From Apium graveolens (Eukaryota; Streptophyta; Magnoliopsida; Apiales; Apiaceae), in contig NC_133657.1 of the NCBI RefSeq assembly GCF_009905375.1, forward strand, positions 42,822,677-42,886,676: a stretch of DNA of 64,000 nt, in the 5' to 3' direction. The notes under the pieces were generated by a model. It saw nothing but the letters and a program-made list of their open reading frames with translations. It ran no database searches and was not told where the DNA came from. The position numbers were made by a program, and so were the translations under genes. Below, piece after piece: positions 1 to 11,400 of the stretch (positions are counted from its first letter, which is position 1; each line of letters begins with the position of its first letter).

Positions 1-420
1 TTGTTTTTCAGTCAAGGTAGAGAATGAAACCCATTAGAACCCGCATAGTCCAGAAGCGAGTCAAGCAGCGGGACCCTCTTATTCCAAGGGTGTTTGTCCC
101 AATCCCAGAAGAGAGCTTTATGTTACCAGATCATGTGTAACAGGATAAGTAGTAGTGTTGGTTTGAATACAAGTTGTTTGATGAGAAATGTAGATAGAAT
201 AAAGTTTTATAACAAAGAGAGTTCTTGAGACAGATTATTTTTAAACTGGTTTGTAATAAAGTTAGTGTGTCGTTCTTGTTTTCAACTCTTAACCTTAAAA
301 GATCCTGAGTAGCAGTAGTTCGGGGTAATTATTATATTTATATTCCGCTTGTGCAGGTTTAGTGAGTAGTTAAGATTAATAATGCCCCAAATCTATACCC
401 CGGATTTGGAGGGTGTTATA
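1..420 (+). repeat. Element A 5' LTR, 3' portion
   Basis: Same sequence as the last 420 bases of the 3' LTR, ending at the same GTTATA terminus just before the primer binding site. In the first 60 aligned bases four substitutions are visible, so the insertion is not very recent. Confidence 0.95.
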
Positions 421-422
421 GT

Positions 423-434
423 TGGCATCAGAGC
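423..434 (+). other. Primer binding site, element A
   Basis: TGGCATCAGAGC, two bases after the LTR end. It differs at one position from TGGTATCAGAGC, the complement of the 3' end of plant initiator-Met tRNA. Confidence 0.85.
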
Positions 435-599
435 TTAGGTTTTGACCCTTGAAAACAAGAACATTAGAGTAAGATAAGATAGGAAGATCATATAAGATAG
501 AAGTAAAACTGTTAGGATTGTTTGTTTATGTGATGAGAAGTTATGAGTTCTAGGATTGTGATTGGATTATTCTTATGTTATTATTGTTATGTATATTAG

Positions 600-1424
600 A
601 TGGCTTCTTCAGCGTTATCTGAGGAGCGGACCGAGTCAGGCCCCGTGGGAGCACCAGCACTAGCACCAGTATCAATGCAGGCATTTCCTCCATTACCACC
701 ACCTCCACCATTGCCACATGGACCCGTACCAGAGCAGTTGCCGGTACCCCTTGTACCAGAGGTACCAGACTTTGTTGATTATTTCCTTTACTTTGAGCCG
801 GAGATACATGATTTTCCACCATTAGAGTTCCCGATGTTTGATGTTCCTGATATGGTTCACATTCTACAGTGGGAGGACTTAGAGCCACAGGTTCCCGTGC
901 CACAGCCTGAGATTCCAGAGATTCCCCAGATGGAGCCAGAGTTAGAGCCACCTGTATATGCACCCCAGGAGCAGCCTATTTTGTTTCCTGCACCGCTAGC
1001 TATATATGCCCCTGTGCCCGGGGTATACCAGTTCCACCAACTAGAGTTTATGGATGAGGTAGTTGTGGATCAGCCGTTACCATTGCCTTCTCGAGGTTCC
1101 CATACAGATCTTCGCGAGCCTCGCACGGTTACATATCAGCGGTACCAGTCAGAGAGAGAGGAGAAGGTCAGATGGCAGGATCAGTGTAAGGAGATTCTTG
1201 GGTTGTTTGAGACACATGAGGATGGTTCAGTTCGAGCACTTCGACCAGACTACATCTTGAGAGAGAGACTACGCCAGATCCATAGGGCTGGTTCTCAGGA
1301 GCTTACTGAATTGAGGCAGCAGGACATGCGTGTAGAGGTAGCATATCGCAGGGCGATGAGGCTTACAGAGGCAGTGTTAGAGGCTTTGCAGGAGGAGCTG
1401 AGCTGTGTGCCACCTGGATTCTGA
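600..1424 (+). CDS. ORF0 of element A: proline-rich, acidic protein of unknown function
   Basis: An open frame of 274 codons between primer site and gag, in the sense direction. Residues about 10-160 are proline- and glutamate-rich low-complexity sequence with clusters such as PPLPPPPPLP and repeated PEIP-like units. Residues about 175-265 are a charged, probably helical segment rich in Arg, Glu and Leu containing RRAMRLTEAV. No signal peptide or membrane segment is seen. It is not gag: gag with its zinc knuckles begins 520 bp downstream. Element B has an ORF in the same place whose C-terminal end carries a similar HRAMERVWEL segment. The frame is unbroken although the neighbouring gag-pol has many lesions. 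Function unknown; chance openness of a low-complexity frame is the main alternative for the N-terminal part. Confidence 0.7.
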   Translation: MASSALSEERTESGPVGAPALAPVSMQAFPPLPPPPPLPHGPVPEQLPVPLVPEVPDFVDYFLYFEPEIHDFPPLEFPMFDVPDMVHILQWEDLEPQVPVPQPEIPEIPQMEPELEPPVYAPQEQPILFPAPLAIYAPVPGVYQFHQLEFMDEVVVDQPLPLPSRGSHTDLREPRTVTYQRYQSEREEKVRWQDQCKEILGLFETHEDGSVRALRPDYILRERLRQIHRAGSQELTELRQQDMRVEVAYRRAMRLTEAVLEALQEELSCVPPGF

Positions 1425-1946
1425 TCTCAGCAGACAGTGGAGTGTTGTATCTTGTATATTATATGTAGATAGATGTAGCGTAGTATTGTATGACTAGTTT
1501 GTATGAGTGTAGCTACTAGTTTTGACTGATAGTAGTAGCAGGACGACTGGCATATTATTGACTTTTGTATCAAGCATTGACATCTACAGTTGGTGTCCTA
1601 CTTATATATATATGAGATGAACCTTTTCATATTTTCTTTATTTTATTTTTCTAGTCATTTAATCATTTACATTTATTTTACTATTTTACCGTTGTATATT
1701 TTAAAATTATGTTTTTATTTGCAATCATGTTGTACCCTTTATTTTTCAAAATTTTTAATTATTTCAAAATAATTTATTTAAACATTGCACTGTTTTTACT
1801 CACTTATTATAGATATTTAATAAATTGTTTTCTTCCCCATATCAACTGTTTTAACGCTATTTTAATATTATAAAGATTGTTTCTATTCCATATCACCTGT
1901 TTAGTAAATTGTTATTAAAAGAACCAATTGTTTTATTATCAGAAAT
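1425..1946 (+). other. Spacer between ORF0 and gag, element A
   Basis: AT-rich, no convincing coding sequence; a 60-codon frame at 1590-1772 is low-complexity. The low GC and the position between two sense ORFs would suit an intron or a reinitiation leader, but no splice sites can be assigned with confidence. Confidence 0.5.
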
Positions 1947-3030
1947 ATGGCACCCAAAAGAAAAGCGAGACCTGACTCATCTAACGGAAATACTGAGGGT
2001 CAGAACGATAACAATCATATGGATCAGATGTTTCATCTTATGCAACAACAGATGCTGATGATGCAGCAACAGATACAACAGCAATAGCAGCAGTTTCAAC
2101 AAAAAATGCTATAGCAAGCCGCTCATCCAGAATATCAAGTAGCACTTGTAGTTACTTTCAAGCAATTTCAGTCGGTAAAGCCTCCGGAATTTGCCGGTTC
2201 CACAGATCCTACAAAGGCGAGAGCTTGGCTGAAGGAGATGGAAAAGGCTTTTGCGTTGGTTAAAGTTGAGGAAGAACAGAAGATGGATTTTGCCAGCTAC
2301 TTTCTGAAAGGCGAAGCAAATTACTAGTGGGAATCAAAGAAAGCTTTGGAAGGGGAAGGTGTGGTGACCTGGGATAGATTCACTGATCTTTTTCTGGAGA
2401 AATATTTTCCTTGCTACATGAAGAATCCGATGGAGATTAAGTTCCTCAAATTGAAGCAAAAAAACTTATCGGTCGCGGATTATGAAACCATGTTCACTGA
2501 GTTGACAAGGTTTGTTCCTGAGCAAGTAGATATGGATGAAAAGCGGTCCAAGAGATTTCAGCAAGGACTGAAGCCATGGATTCATAGCAGGGTAGCAGTG
2601 TTTGAGCTAACGATTTATACGGCTGTTGTTCAGAAGGCCATGACCATTGAAGGTGAGAGTGAAGCAGCTCAGAAAGAGAAGGGACCAGGAAATTCCCACA
2701 GCCATTTCAACAGAAGGCCGGGATTTCAAGCGCGGGGAAAAGTAAATGTCAGAAGACCAGAATAGGGTAACTAGAGGACGGGTAACCGACTTCCAACCCC
2801 AAATTAGCAGAAACTTATTCGACCTTTTATACCTGATTGCAGAACATATGGTAAGAAGCATACTGGGATTTGCAACAAGCCAAATATCACGTGTTTCAAG
2901 TGTAAGCAGAAGGGACACTATTCTGGAGAATGTCCGGTGGGAAAGACAAAGATCACTTGTTTCCAGTGCGGAAGAAAAGGACATATCGCCAAGGACTGGA
3001 GAGGAGTTGCAATGGTCGCTAGCATGCCAA
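1947..3030 (+). pseudogene. gag: Element A gag (broken)
   Basis: ATG at 1947 begins a Lys-rich N-terminus followed by a Met/Gln-rich stretch. The retrotransposon gag domain follows (about 2170-2640), then a CX2CX4HX4C zinc knuckle ([14 protein letters not shown], about 2890-2935) and a second knuckle whose last Cys is Trp. Gag packages element RNA into cytoplasmic particles. In-frame TAG stops lie at 2085, 2112 and 2325, two replacing Gln codons and one a Trp codon (C-to-T or G-to-A type), with another TAG at 2763; the frame also shifts before the second knuckle. This is decay by point mutation, as expected of a silenced, methylated copy. Confidence 0.9.
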
Positions 3031-3089
3031 GGGTTTTAGCATTACCTCCGCCACCACTACCACCACAAAATCAGCCCAGGGCAAGGACT

Positions 3090-4470
3090 TTCAACATGGC
3101 AATGAAGGAAGCTGTACAGAGTCCGAATTTGGTTATAGGTACGCATCCTGTAAAATCCGTAAATGCTCAAGTATTGATTGATTCAGGAGCTACAAGATCT
3201 TTTATTTCTGAAGATTTTATTTCTAAGATAGATTGTGAGGTTCAGTGGTTAGATGAAGTGCTAGTCATAAAATTTGCAAATGATGATCAGGTTACAGTAG
3301 ATCGAGTATGTCCAGGTTGTGATATTAAGATAGGAAGATGTCATTTCTCAGTTGACTTGATACCTTTCAGGTTAGGAGAATTTGATATTATTTTAGGAAT
3401 GGATTGGCTAGCTAGTTATAATGCTAAGATCGATTGCAAAAGTAAGACGGTGAAATTACAGACCGAAGAAAATACAATGGTAACATTAAAAGGTGAAAAA
3501 CAGAAGCAGAGATTCTTAACAATAATGCAGACGAAACAATTGCTACGTCAAGGATGTCAAGCCTATTTAGCTTACGTGTTGGACACCGAAAAAGAAAGCC
3601 CGAAGATTGAAGATATTCCTGTAGTTTGTGAGTTTCCCGATGTCTTTCTAGATGAACTTCCAGGACTACCTCCGGATCGAGAAATCGAGTTCACTATTGA
3701 TTTGGCAACAGGGACTGAACCAATTTCAAAAGCTCCATATCGAATGACACCTGTTGAAATGAAAGAATTAGCAAAACAATTGCAGGATCTTCTTGATAAA
3801 GGAATTATAAGGCCGAGTGTATCCCCATGGGGCGCACCAGTATTGTTCGTGAAAAAGAAGGATGGTAGCATGCGACTATGTATTGATTATCATGAGCTGA
3901 ATAAGTTAACTATCAAGAATAAATATCCTTTGCCTCGCATTGACGACTTATTTGATCAACTGAAATGAGCGGCGTGGTTTTCAAAAATTGACTTACGATT
4001 AGGCTATCATCAGTTAAAGATCAAGGCAGAAGATATTCCAAAGACTGCATTCAGAACGAGATACGGACACTACAAATTTCTTGTGATGGCATTTGGATTA
4101 ACCAATGCACCTGCAGCATTTATCGATTTGATGAACCGAGTATTTAAGAAGTATCTAGATAAGTTTGTCATTGTATTTTTATTGATGACATCTTGATTTA
4201 TTCAAAAACGGAAGAAGAATATGCAGCGCACTTAAGAACGACATTGGAGACATTACGAAAGGAACAACTCTATGCGAAAATTTTAAAATGTGAATTTTGG
4301 TTGAAGGAAGTACAATTTCTAGGACACATCATCAGTATTAAAGGAATTTAAGTGGATCCAGCAAAGATTGAAGCTATTCTAAATTGGGAAAGACCAAAGA
4401 CTCTAACGGAAGTCCGAAGTTTCTTGGGATTAGCAGGTTACTATAGAAGATTTGTTAAGGATTTTGCAAA
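3090..4470 (+). pseudogene. pol: Element A protease and reverse transcriptase (broken)
   Basis: The aspartic protease motif [12 protein letters not shown] lies near 3174-3210, followed by the ILGMDWL box near 3393. RT starts around 3740 and includes the fingers segment [15 protein letters not shown] and the PLPRIDDLF box. The frame is open from 2937 to a TGA at 3966-3968, then continues broken. The FIDD catalytic motif (about 4176-4190) is out of frame because of a T-run length change just before it, and further stops follow. The product would cleave the polyprotein and copy the element RNA; this copy cannot. Confidence 0.9.
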
Positions 4471-5010
4471 GATAGCCACCCATTGACGAAGTTGACACGA
4501 AAGAATGAAAGGTTCGAATGGAACGAGAAATGTGAAACAAGTTTCCAAGATTTGAAGAATCGATTAGTAACCGCACTTGTACTTATTTTACCTGACGATC
4601 AAGGATATTTTGTCATATACAGCGATGATTCTTATCGAGGACTTGGATGTATTTTGATGCAACATGGCAATGTGATCGCATATGCTTCTAGATAGTTAAA
4701 GCCGCATGAACAGAAATATCCGACGCACGATCTCAAACTAGCAGTAATTGTATTTGCACGGAAGCTCTGGAGACACTATCTATACGGTGAAAGATGTGAG
4801 ATTTACACATACCATAAAAGATTGAAGTATATTTTCACTCAGAAGGAACTCAACATGCGACAGCGACGCTGGCTAGAGGTAATCAAGGATTACGACGTTT
4901 CAATCAATTATCATCCAGGCAAAGCTAATGTAGTAGCAGATGCGCTAAGTCGAAAGGAACGATTGAATCTGTTAACATCTTCAAAAAACTTAATCATGGA
5001 ATTCGATAAA
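4471..5010 (+). pseudogene. pol: Element A RNase H (broken)
   Basis: Residues matching the gypsy RT connection and RNase H are readable: a segment FVIYSDDSYRGLGC (4609-4650, Asp where the usual motif has SDAS), then a region with an in-frame TAG near 4693, the [10 protein letters not shown] segment where the catalytic TDHK motif has lost its Asp (near 4808), and the closing [13 protein letters not shown] near 4918. At least two catalytic-region changes and one stop make it inactive. Confidence 0.85.
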
Positions 5011-6496
5011 CTAAAGATTGAAGTTCGTGTTCCGGAAAGCTCTATTGAAATGATTTACGCCATGACCTTTCAGCCAGAATTATTGGAGAAGATAAGAAGG
5101 TGTCAGGAAGAAGTAATGGATCATGAAATCGACAATTTATCAGGAGAAGAGATTACCAGTCAGAAGGATGCCAAAGGAATTTATCGAGTTGCTTTGAGAA
5201 TCTGGATACCTAATGTACCAGAATTGAAAGCGGAAATTTTACATGACGCTCATAGCTCAAGATATTCGATTCATCCCGGAAGTACAAAGACATACAGAGA
5301 CCTGAAGGAAAACTTTTGGTGGCCAGATATGAAGAAAGAAATAGCGGAATGGGTTAGTAAGTGTTATATGTGCCAAAGGTTTAAAGCTGAACATCAATGC
5401 CCAAGCGGATTACTACAACCACTAGATATTCCCGAATGGAAATGGGAGCACTTAGCCATGGATTTTGTAGTGGGACTTCCAAGGACGAAAGCAAATGATG
5501 ATGCAATTTGGGTTATCATCGATCGATTGACGAAGTCAGCACATTTCCTTCCGATCAACGAAAGGTTTTCACTGGACAAGTTAGTGCACTTATATCTCAA
5601 GGAAATCGTGATGCGTCATGGAGTACCCGTATCTATTGTATCGGATCGAGATCCCTGTTTCAATTCAAGATTTTGGAGACAATTCCAAGAATGTCTAGGA
5701 ACCAAGTTAAACATGAGCACCGCTTATCATCCACAGAAGGACAGGCAAAGTGAAAGGACTATTCAGACCATTGAAGATATGCTACGTGTATGCGCGATAG
5801 ATTTTGAGGGCAATTGGGACGAACATCTACCGCTATTGGAATTTTCTTACAACAACAGCAATCAAGCAAGTATCGGGATGCCACCTTACGAAGCTTTATA
5901 TGGAAGAAAATGTAGATCACCTACATGTTGGGATGAAGTTGGAGAGCATAAGATTCTAGGTCCAGAACTGATTCAGCAGACCAGGGAAAAAGTGGAACTT
6001 ATCCAAAAGCGACTTGAAGCAGCGCAAAATCGATAGCGTAAATATGCAGATCAATCCAGAAAAGATGTGGACTATCAGGAAGGGGAACATGTACTGCTAA
6101 AAGTATCGCCATGGAAAGGATTAACTAGGTTTAGAAACAAGGGCAAATTGAAACCTCGTTACGTCGGACCATTTGAAATTTTGAAGAAAGTCAGAAAGGT
6201 TGCGTATGAATTAGCTTTACCACCCCATATGCAGCATATTCATAATGTGTTTCATGTATCTATGCTTAAGAAGTACCCCTGACTCAAGACATGTAATAGA
6301 ATATGAGCCAATAGAACTTCAGGCAGATTTATCGTATATAGAGCACCCGATAAGAATTTTAGATCGGCAAGAAAGAGTATTAAGGAATAAGTCTGTACCA
6401 TTAGGGAAAATTTTGTGGAGAAACCTAGTGGTTGAAGAATCAACCTAGGAGCTTGAGAGTGATATGTTAGAAAGGTATCCTCAGTTATTTTCATAG
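5011..6496 (+). pseudogene. pol: Element A integrase plus chromodomain (mostly open, ends broken)
   Basis: The frame is open from 4822 to a TAG at 6034-6036. It holds the HHCC zinc domain ([10 protein letters not shown] then CYMCQ) and all three catalytic acidic positions: Asp in MDFVVGLP, Asp in SDRDPCF, and Glu in QSERTIQ. After the stop a second frame (6067-6282) carries the GPFEIL segment and the FHVSMLKKY box, and a third (from about 6283) the chromodomain-like end with VEEST and WELE-type residues, interrupted by TAG near 6447. The chromodomain is expected to steer integration to marked chromatin. The last readable stop is TAG 6494-6496. Confidence 0.9.
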
Positions 6497-6499
6497 CGT

Positions 6500-6532
6500 G
6501 ATTCTGAGGACATAATCCTGTTAGGGGGAGAA
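6500..6532 (+). other. Polypurine tract and imperfect inverted repeat, element A
   Basis: TTAGGGGGAGAA (about 6521-6532) abuts the 3' LTR and is the plus-strand primer site. It is preceded at 6500-6517 by a degenerate inverted repeat (GATT...AATC) corresponding to the perfect one found at the same site in elements B and H. Confidence 0.85.
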
Positions 6533-9500
6533 TGTAACGACCGAGAAATTACGCTTGTATTATATTATAATAAAGATATATTGTGTGTATTATTATGTGA
6601 TTAAATGTGTTGAGTCATTAAACCCTAATTGCTATGTCCTACGTGTCGTCTATTTTGATCAGAATGTGATTCAGATATTTATTAAGTGTTCTATCGTAAG
6701 TTATATGTTTTATATCAAAACCCGTACAACTTAAACAGCGTTTTAAAAGCCCGTATTTCAAACAAAATCATTGGCCCTATTTTGCCAAAAATGACTTATA
6801 CCATATCATTATTCTGAACCCCTAGACGTTTTACAAATTTACCTTTTTCACGAAAAAATGACTTTTCCGGACCCCTTCGGGTACCAAAGCCCCACAAAAA
6901 TCACATTTTTATTTTTATATGATCATGAAATTATCATACATCTTTTTTCTTTGCATTTTAGTAATATTCACAATTTTTCAGAATTTTTAGCATTTATTTT
7001 GTATTTATTGGATATTTCAAAATTCATAATTAATACTCAAAAATTATAAAAATTGGGGCCAAATATTTTTATTAGATGTGTAATTAGCCCCATAATTTTA
7101 TTTAGGGGTATTATTTTCAGTCCTATAAATAGTTGAATTAATATTAAATTTTAGGTAATTAATTATTAAAAATCAGTTTAATTAAATTAGAAAGTGTTGG
7201 TGACAATTGTGTTCTTGCAGGAGGGAGAAGATCAATCCATGATTTTGGGAGATTCACTAATCTACTGAAAAAGCTCGAGTAACCAATACAATCCTTATGA
7301 AGAGACGAATCTATTGATAATAATATCAACAACTGAGGTTTGTTTAATCATAAAATCGATTTTCATATTCTTGATATGAATTTCGCTTTTTGATTTTGAA
7401 GAATCGTTTGATTGTTTGGTTGATTCAGTTAGTTTTGTTGTACTCTCAGGAATGATTGGGTATTTTTACTTTGATTTTATAACCCCTGGATCGATATGTC
7501 GAGTTCTTGGGTTTTAGTATTTTTGATTTGTTTTTTTAAGATTTATAGATGTTCTTGCTTGTGTTTGCTGTTCAGGAAGTGATTATAGAACTCTGTAGCT
7601 TTAATTTGGCATAATAATCGCGTTGTTTTGTTCCGGATTGAGCAAAAACGATTTCGCCAGATTCTGGATTGAAGCTCGCCGGTGTTCATGGCGGTTCTAG
7701 CCGGAGAAGAATATGTAAGCAACGGGGATGGAGGAGGCTGGTGGAGTTGTGTTCCTGGAAAGTTGAGGAATGAAAACCCCCAGTTAATCTTGTCGTTGCA
7801 TCGCCGTATTAGCCAGATTGAGTCGCCAGAAAACCCACCAGCGTCGTTGCCGGTGGGGCTGTTCGTCCTGACCCGAAAACCCGGGTTTTAACCCGTTTTC
7901 CTGAAATTGTTGACCCGAATTTGATCTTCAAAACCTTGAAAATGTTTCCTGAAAACAGTTTTTCACATTTTTATTATTTATTCTTATTTTATGAAATTAG
8001 AATTTAATTTTATTAATTCTAAAAATTTAAAAAAAATTAGTTTTAAATTCTGAAGAATATTATTAATAATTCCAGAATTATTTTAGTAATTTAGAAATTT
8101 GAAATTAGTTATTTAATTATTTATCTAATTATTTATTAGTTATTTATTAATTAATAATTAGGTAATTAATTAATAAATCAGGATTGAAAATAATTGAATA
8201 ATATGATAAAAGATTCGATAATTAGTTTATCAATATGAGTAAGTGAACGATGAGTTAAATTATTATTATTCGAGCGATAGTTATTTATTTGAAGAGTGTC
8301 ATAATGATTACTCGTATCGAATAATTAAATACTATTAATTAATTAATCGTATAAGTTATAATAATAATAATAATAATAGTGCGATAATTATACGAGGATT
8401 GCAAGTAGCTCGTATTTATACGAGTAGTTGATCGTTGAGTTAGTTTATGGTGTGAATAATAATTATTTATTCGATAAATAGCGTAACAGTTAGTTATATC
8501 GATTACTTATTTGTAAATAATCGATCTAATCGCGTAAGTAATAATAATTTGTAAATAATTGTAATTAATTGTAATTAATCCTAATAATTAGGGATTAATT
8601 ATTTTAAAATACAATAAATATTAAATAATTATTTTAAAATATAATTAAGGATTATTTAATTGAAATTAATTATTTATAATTAATTATTAATTGATTAAAT
8701 CTTGTTTAATTCAGAATAATTAAACTATTAGTCCGATTTGAATAAAACGAATACCCCTAGACTCAGAAAAATGAAACGAATGCAATAAAAATAATTGTAA
8801 ATCATAATTTCTTCCGAAAGAGAGTTATCTTGTGTTAGTTAATTGTTTATAGGCCCTAATATGGGTAGAATCGAGTCAAATAAACCCCAAAAAATTATAA
8901 ATAAAATCAAATAGGGTTAGTCAATACAGGTATGAGTCTAGTATTGATTCTAAAAGTAATTATGAGGTTGAAATCAATTATGTGCCTTATGTGCTATGTG
9001 CTTTACATGATTATATGAACCCTATGTGCTATATATTTATATGTGTAAATACGCGAGTTAGATAGAAACGTATGGGTAGATTATTAGGGTTACGTGGTAT
9101 CAGTTCGAGATACCCGTATGTAGTAAATTATCTAAATGACTATCTTTCCATGATAGATTCAATATCAGCAAGGTAGATCAAGCAGGAAACAGAAGGCGGT
9201 GAGGTGAACCAGGTTAAGTACGCGCAAGGCAAGTTTCTCCCCTATTCTAAATTCAGAATAGTGAAATATACCCCACTTTCCATATCAATTACACATTGAT
9301 AATTCTTGTTCATATACACTGATACATAATTATTGATTCTTGTTTCTATTTCATTTCGATTCTAGATTTCTCCTAATTTATTGAATCCTCTATTCATATT
9401 CCAATATTTTTACCTTGTTACATATATTACGATATATCCTGATGTTGGGATACATCGAAAGCATTCCGATTGGCCCGGATGCTCAGCTTTGGACTGGATG

Positions 9501-10249
9501 GTTACGATACAGATTGGGTTTTACCCAGACCATTAATTAGTAGGCCGTAGTTTCCTGAGTACTCCCAATGTTGGTTGGGTCTATATAGTTGGGTATAGAT
9601 CCACACTGTATCCTGACTGATCAGCAGGTTATAGTGCATAGTTAGTTCTTTTTTCCAGTCTCATTCATTTGGCACTCGCCAGTAATGGAAAATTATTGTT
9701 CTATACAAAAACAGATGGTTGTTCAAACCAGCAGCTTACCGATTCATTTATTTTCTCTCTTTATACTATATATATTGTTGCAGGCTTGTTGAGAAAATTT
9801 TGGCTCACCCCCTTTTATTGTTATTCCTATTATTTTTCAGTCAGGGTAGAGAATGAAACCCATCAGAACCCGCATAGTCAAGAAGCGAGTCAAGCAGCGG
9901 GACCCTCTTATTCCAAGGGTGTTTATCCCTATCCCAGAAGAGAGCTTTGAGTTACCAGATCAGGTGTAACAGGATAAGTAGTAGTGTTGGTTTGAATAAA
10001 AGTTTTTTGATGAGAAATGCAGATAGAATAAAGTTTTGTAATAAAGAGAGTTCTTGAGACAAATTATTTTTGAACTGGTTTGTAATAAAGTTAGTGTGTC
10101 GTTCTTGTTTTCAACTCTTAACCTTAAAAGATCCTGAGTAGCAGTAGTTCGAGGTAATTATTATATTTATATTCCACTTGTGCAGGTTTAGTGAGTAGTT
10201 AAGATTAATAATGCCCCAAATCTATACCCCGAATTTGGAGGGTGTTATA
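6533..10249 (+). repeat. Element A 3' LTR (3.7 kb)
   Basis: Begins TGTAAC and ends GTTATA (a decayed GTTACA). Its 3717 bp is long for an LTR. Much of 7900-8760 is AT-rich TAATTA-type sequence. A GC-rich island at about 7640-7895 includes a 69-codon frame (7682-7891), which I do not call a gene. AACCTTAAAAGATC near the 3' end is shared with solo LTR J, so the two families are related. Confidence 0.93.
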
Positions 10250-11400
10250 TGCATTAGGAGGTGTTACATAGTTTCCATTCTTATTAACACCTACCTTGCC
10301 ATTCTTATTTTTCCTAGATCTTTTCCTCTTGTTTGTCATGTGTAAATCCTTCAGCTTTTTCTTAAGCTATTTCTGAGTCATTGAACCAATATTTACTGAG
10401 TTGGTGTGAACTTGTTCACTCTTTTCAGTAATTAAGTATGATCTCAGTACTGAGGTAGTACCTGCCTCATGAATAAATTACATTATTAGCACTTGGATTT
10501 AACTTAATGGTCATTACTTGAACCTTGTTCAATTTGACCTGACTATCAGTTTTAGTGGTTCTGTTATCTCATTTTCTTTTCTACTTTTCCTATTAGAATT
10601 AGATCTAGCTGAATATCCTAATCCTGATCCCCAACAATCATTTTCCAAGAATTCATGAGTTGTCTTTCCTGAGTTAGTCCAAAGTTTAATGACTTCTTTC
10701 TCCTTAGCTAGCTCCTTTTCTAGATAAGCATGTTTTTCTAACAATTTTTCTTTAACATAAACAACATTATGTCTTTGTTATTGAATTTCTAGCATGGAAA
10801 GCAACTCAGTTTCTAGGTAATCATTCCTTTTCTTAAGCACAAAGTTTTCACTCTTGATTATATTATTCTCTAAGGTCTGACCCCTAAAACTAACATGTAT
10901 ATTCTTAAGAAATATTTTTAATTCACAGCTATCATCAATATCAAATGCAAAAGTAGACTGAGGTACCTTTAATTCATCCTTGTTGGTCTCAGCATCAATA
11001 TTTTCCATGAGAACATAGTTGATCCTATCATCTGAGTCTGATGAATCATCCCAGTTTCTCTTTCTTGAGATCAAAGCTTGTTTCTTCTTAGCTCTGGGTT
11101 TTCTGCAGTCAGCTGCAAAGTGTCCAAGTCCATCACAGTTGTAGCATCTCTCTTTTGACTTGTTAGATTTTCCAAATCTAACTTCCTTCCAATCAGTATC
11201 TCTTCTGTTGTTCCTCTGAACAGAGTTTGAGGAAATGGAGCCTTTTATAAAAAATCTTCTCCCTTTCTTGAAGTTTCTTTATCTTAAAGCTTTTAACCAG
11301 TAGGGCAGCCATCTTATCCATATCTTCATTGTTATTATGATCACTATCAGTATCTGATTTAGTATCAGGATTTGAGTCATCATCAGAATTTGATGATTCA
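10250..11400 (-). pseudogene. gag: Element C gag, distal half
   Basis: Minus-strand translation gives a CCHC zinc knuckle (CYNCDGLGHFAADC, about 11100-11145), then a basic stretch leading into an acidic region (frame 10778-11074) with SDSDDRINYVLMEN and a coiled-coil-like segment, then a further frame (10529-10744). This order (knuckle, acidic linker, long coiled region) is seen in plant copia Gags. Stops separate the frames. The left end is the insertion point of element A. Confidence 0.82.

Larger units (their letters stand above)
1..10249 (+). mobile_element. Element A: Ty3/gypsy chromovirus, Tekay/Del type, 5' LTR truncated by window edge
   Basis: Order on the plus strand is partial 5' LTR, primer binding site, extra ORF (600-1424), broken gag-pol (1947-6496), polypurine tract, 3' LTR (6533-10249). 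Pol order PR-RT-RNaseH-INT places it in Ty3/gypsy; the C-terminal chromodomain places it among the chromoviruses, closest to Tekay/Del. Bases 1-420 match 9830-10249 with scattered substitutions. The element lies inside copia element C, whose gag resumes at 10250. The 5 bases after the 3' LTR are TGCAT; the matching left duplication would lie outside the window. Stops and frameshifts in gag-pol make it non-autonomous today. Confidence 0.93.

Noticed and set aside
423..434. tRNA-like sequence at this and the other primer sites
   Set aside because: Only the 12-base complement of the initiator-Met tRNA 3' end is present; there is no tRNA fold, so these are primer sites and not tRNA genes.
7682..7891. 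69-codon frame in the A LTR
   Set aside because: Short, inside an LTR, no recognised motif. The position matches a frame in LTR J only roughly and the proteins do not look alike.
10529..11074. Antisense frames that could be taken for a host gene
   Set aside because: They follow a copia zinc knuckle in the same direction and belong to the gag of element C.
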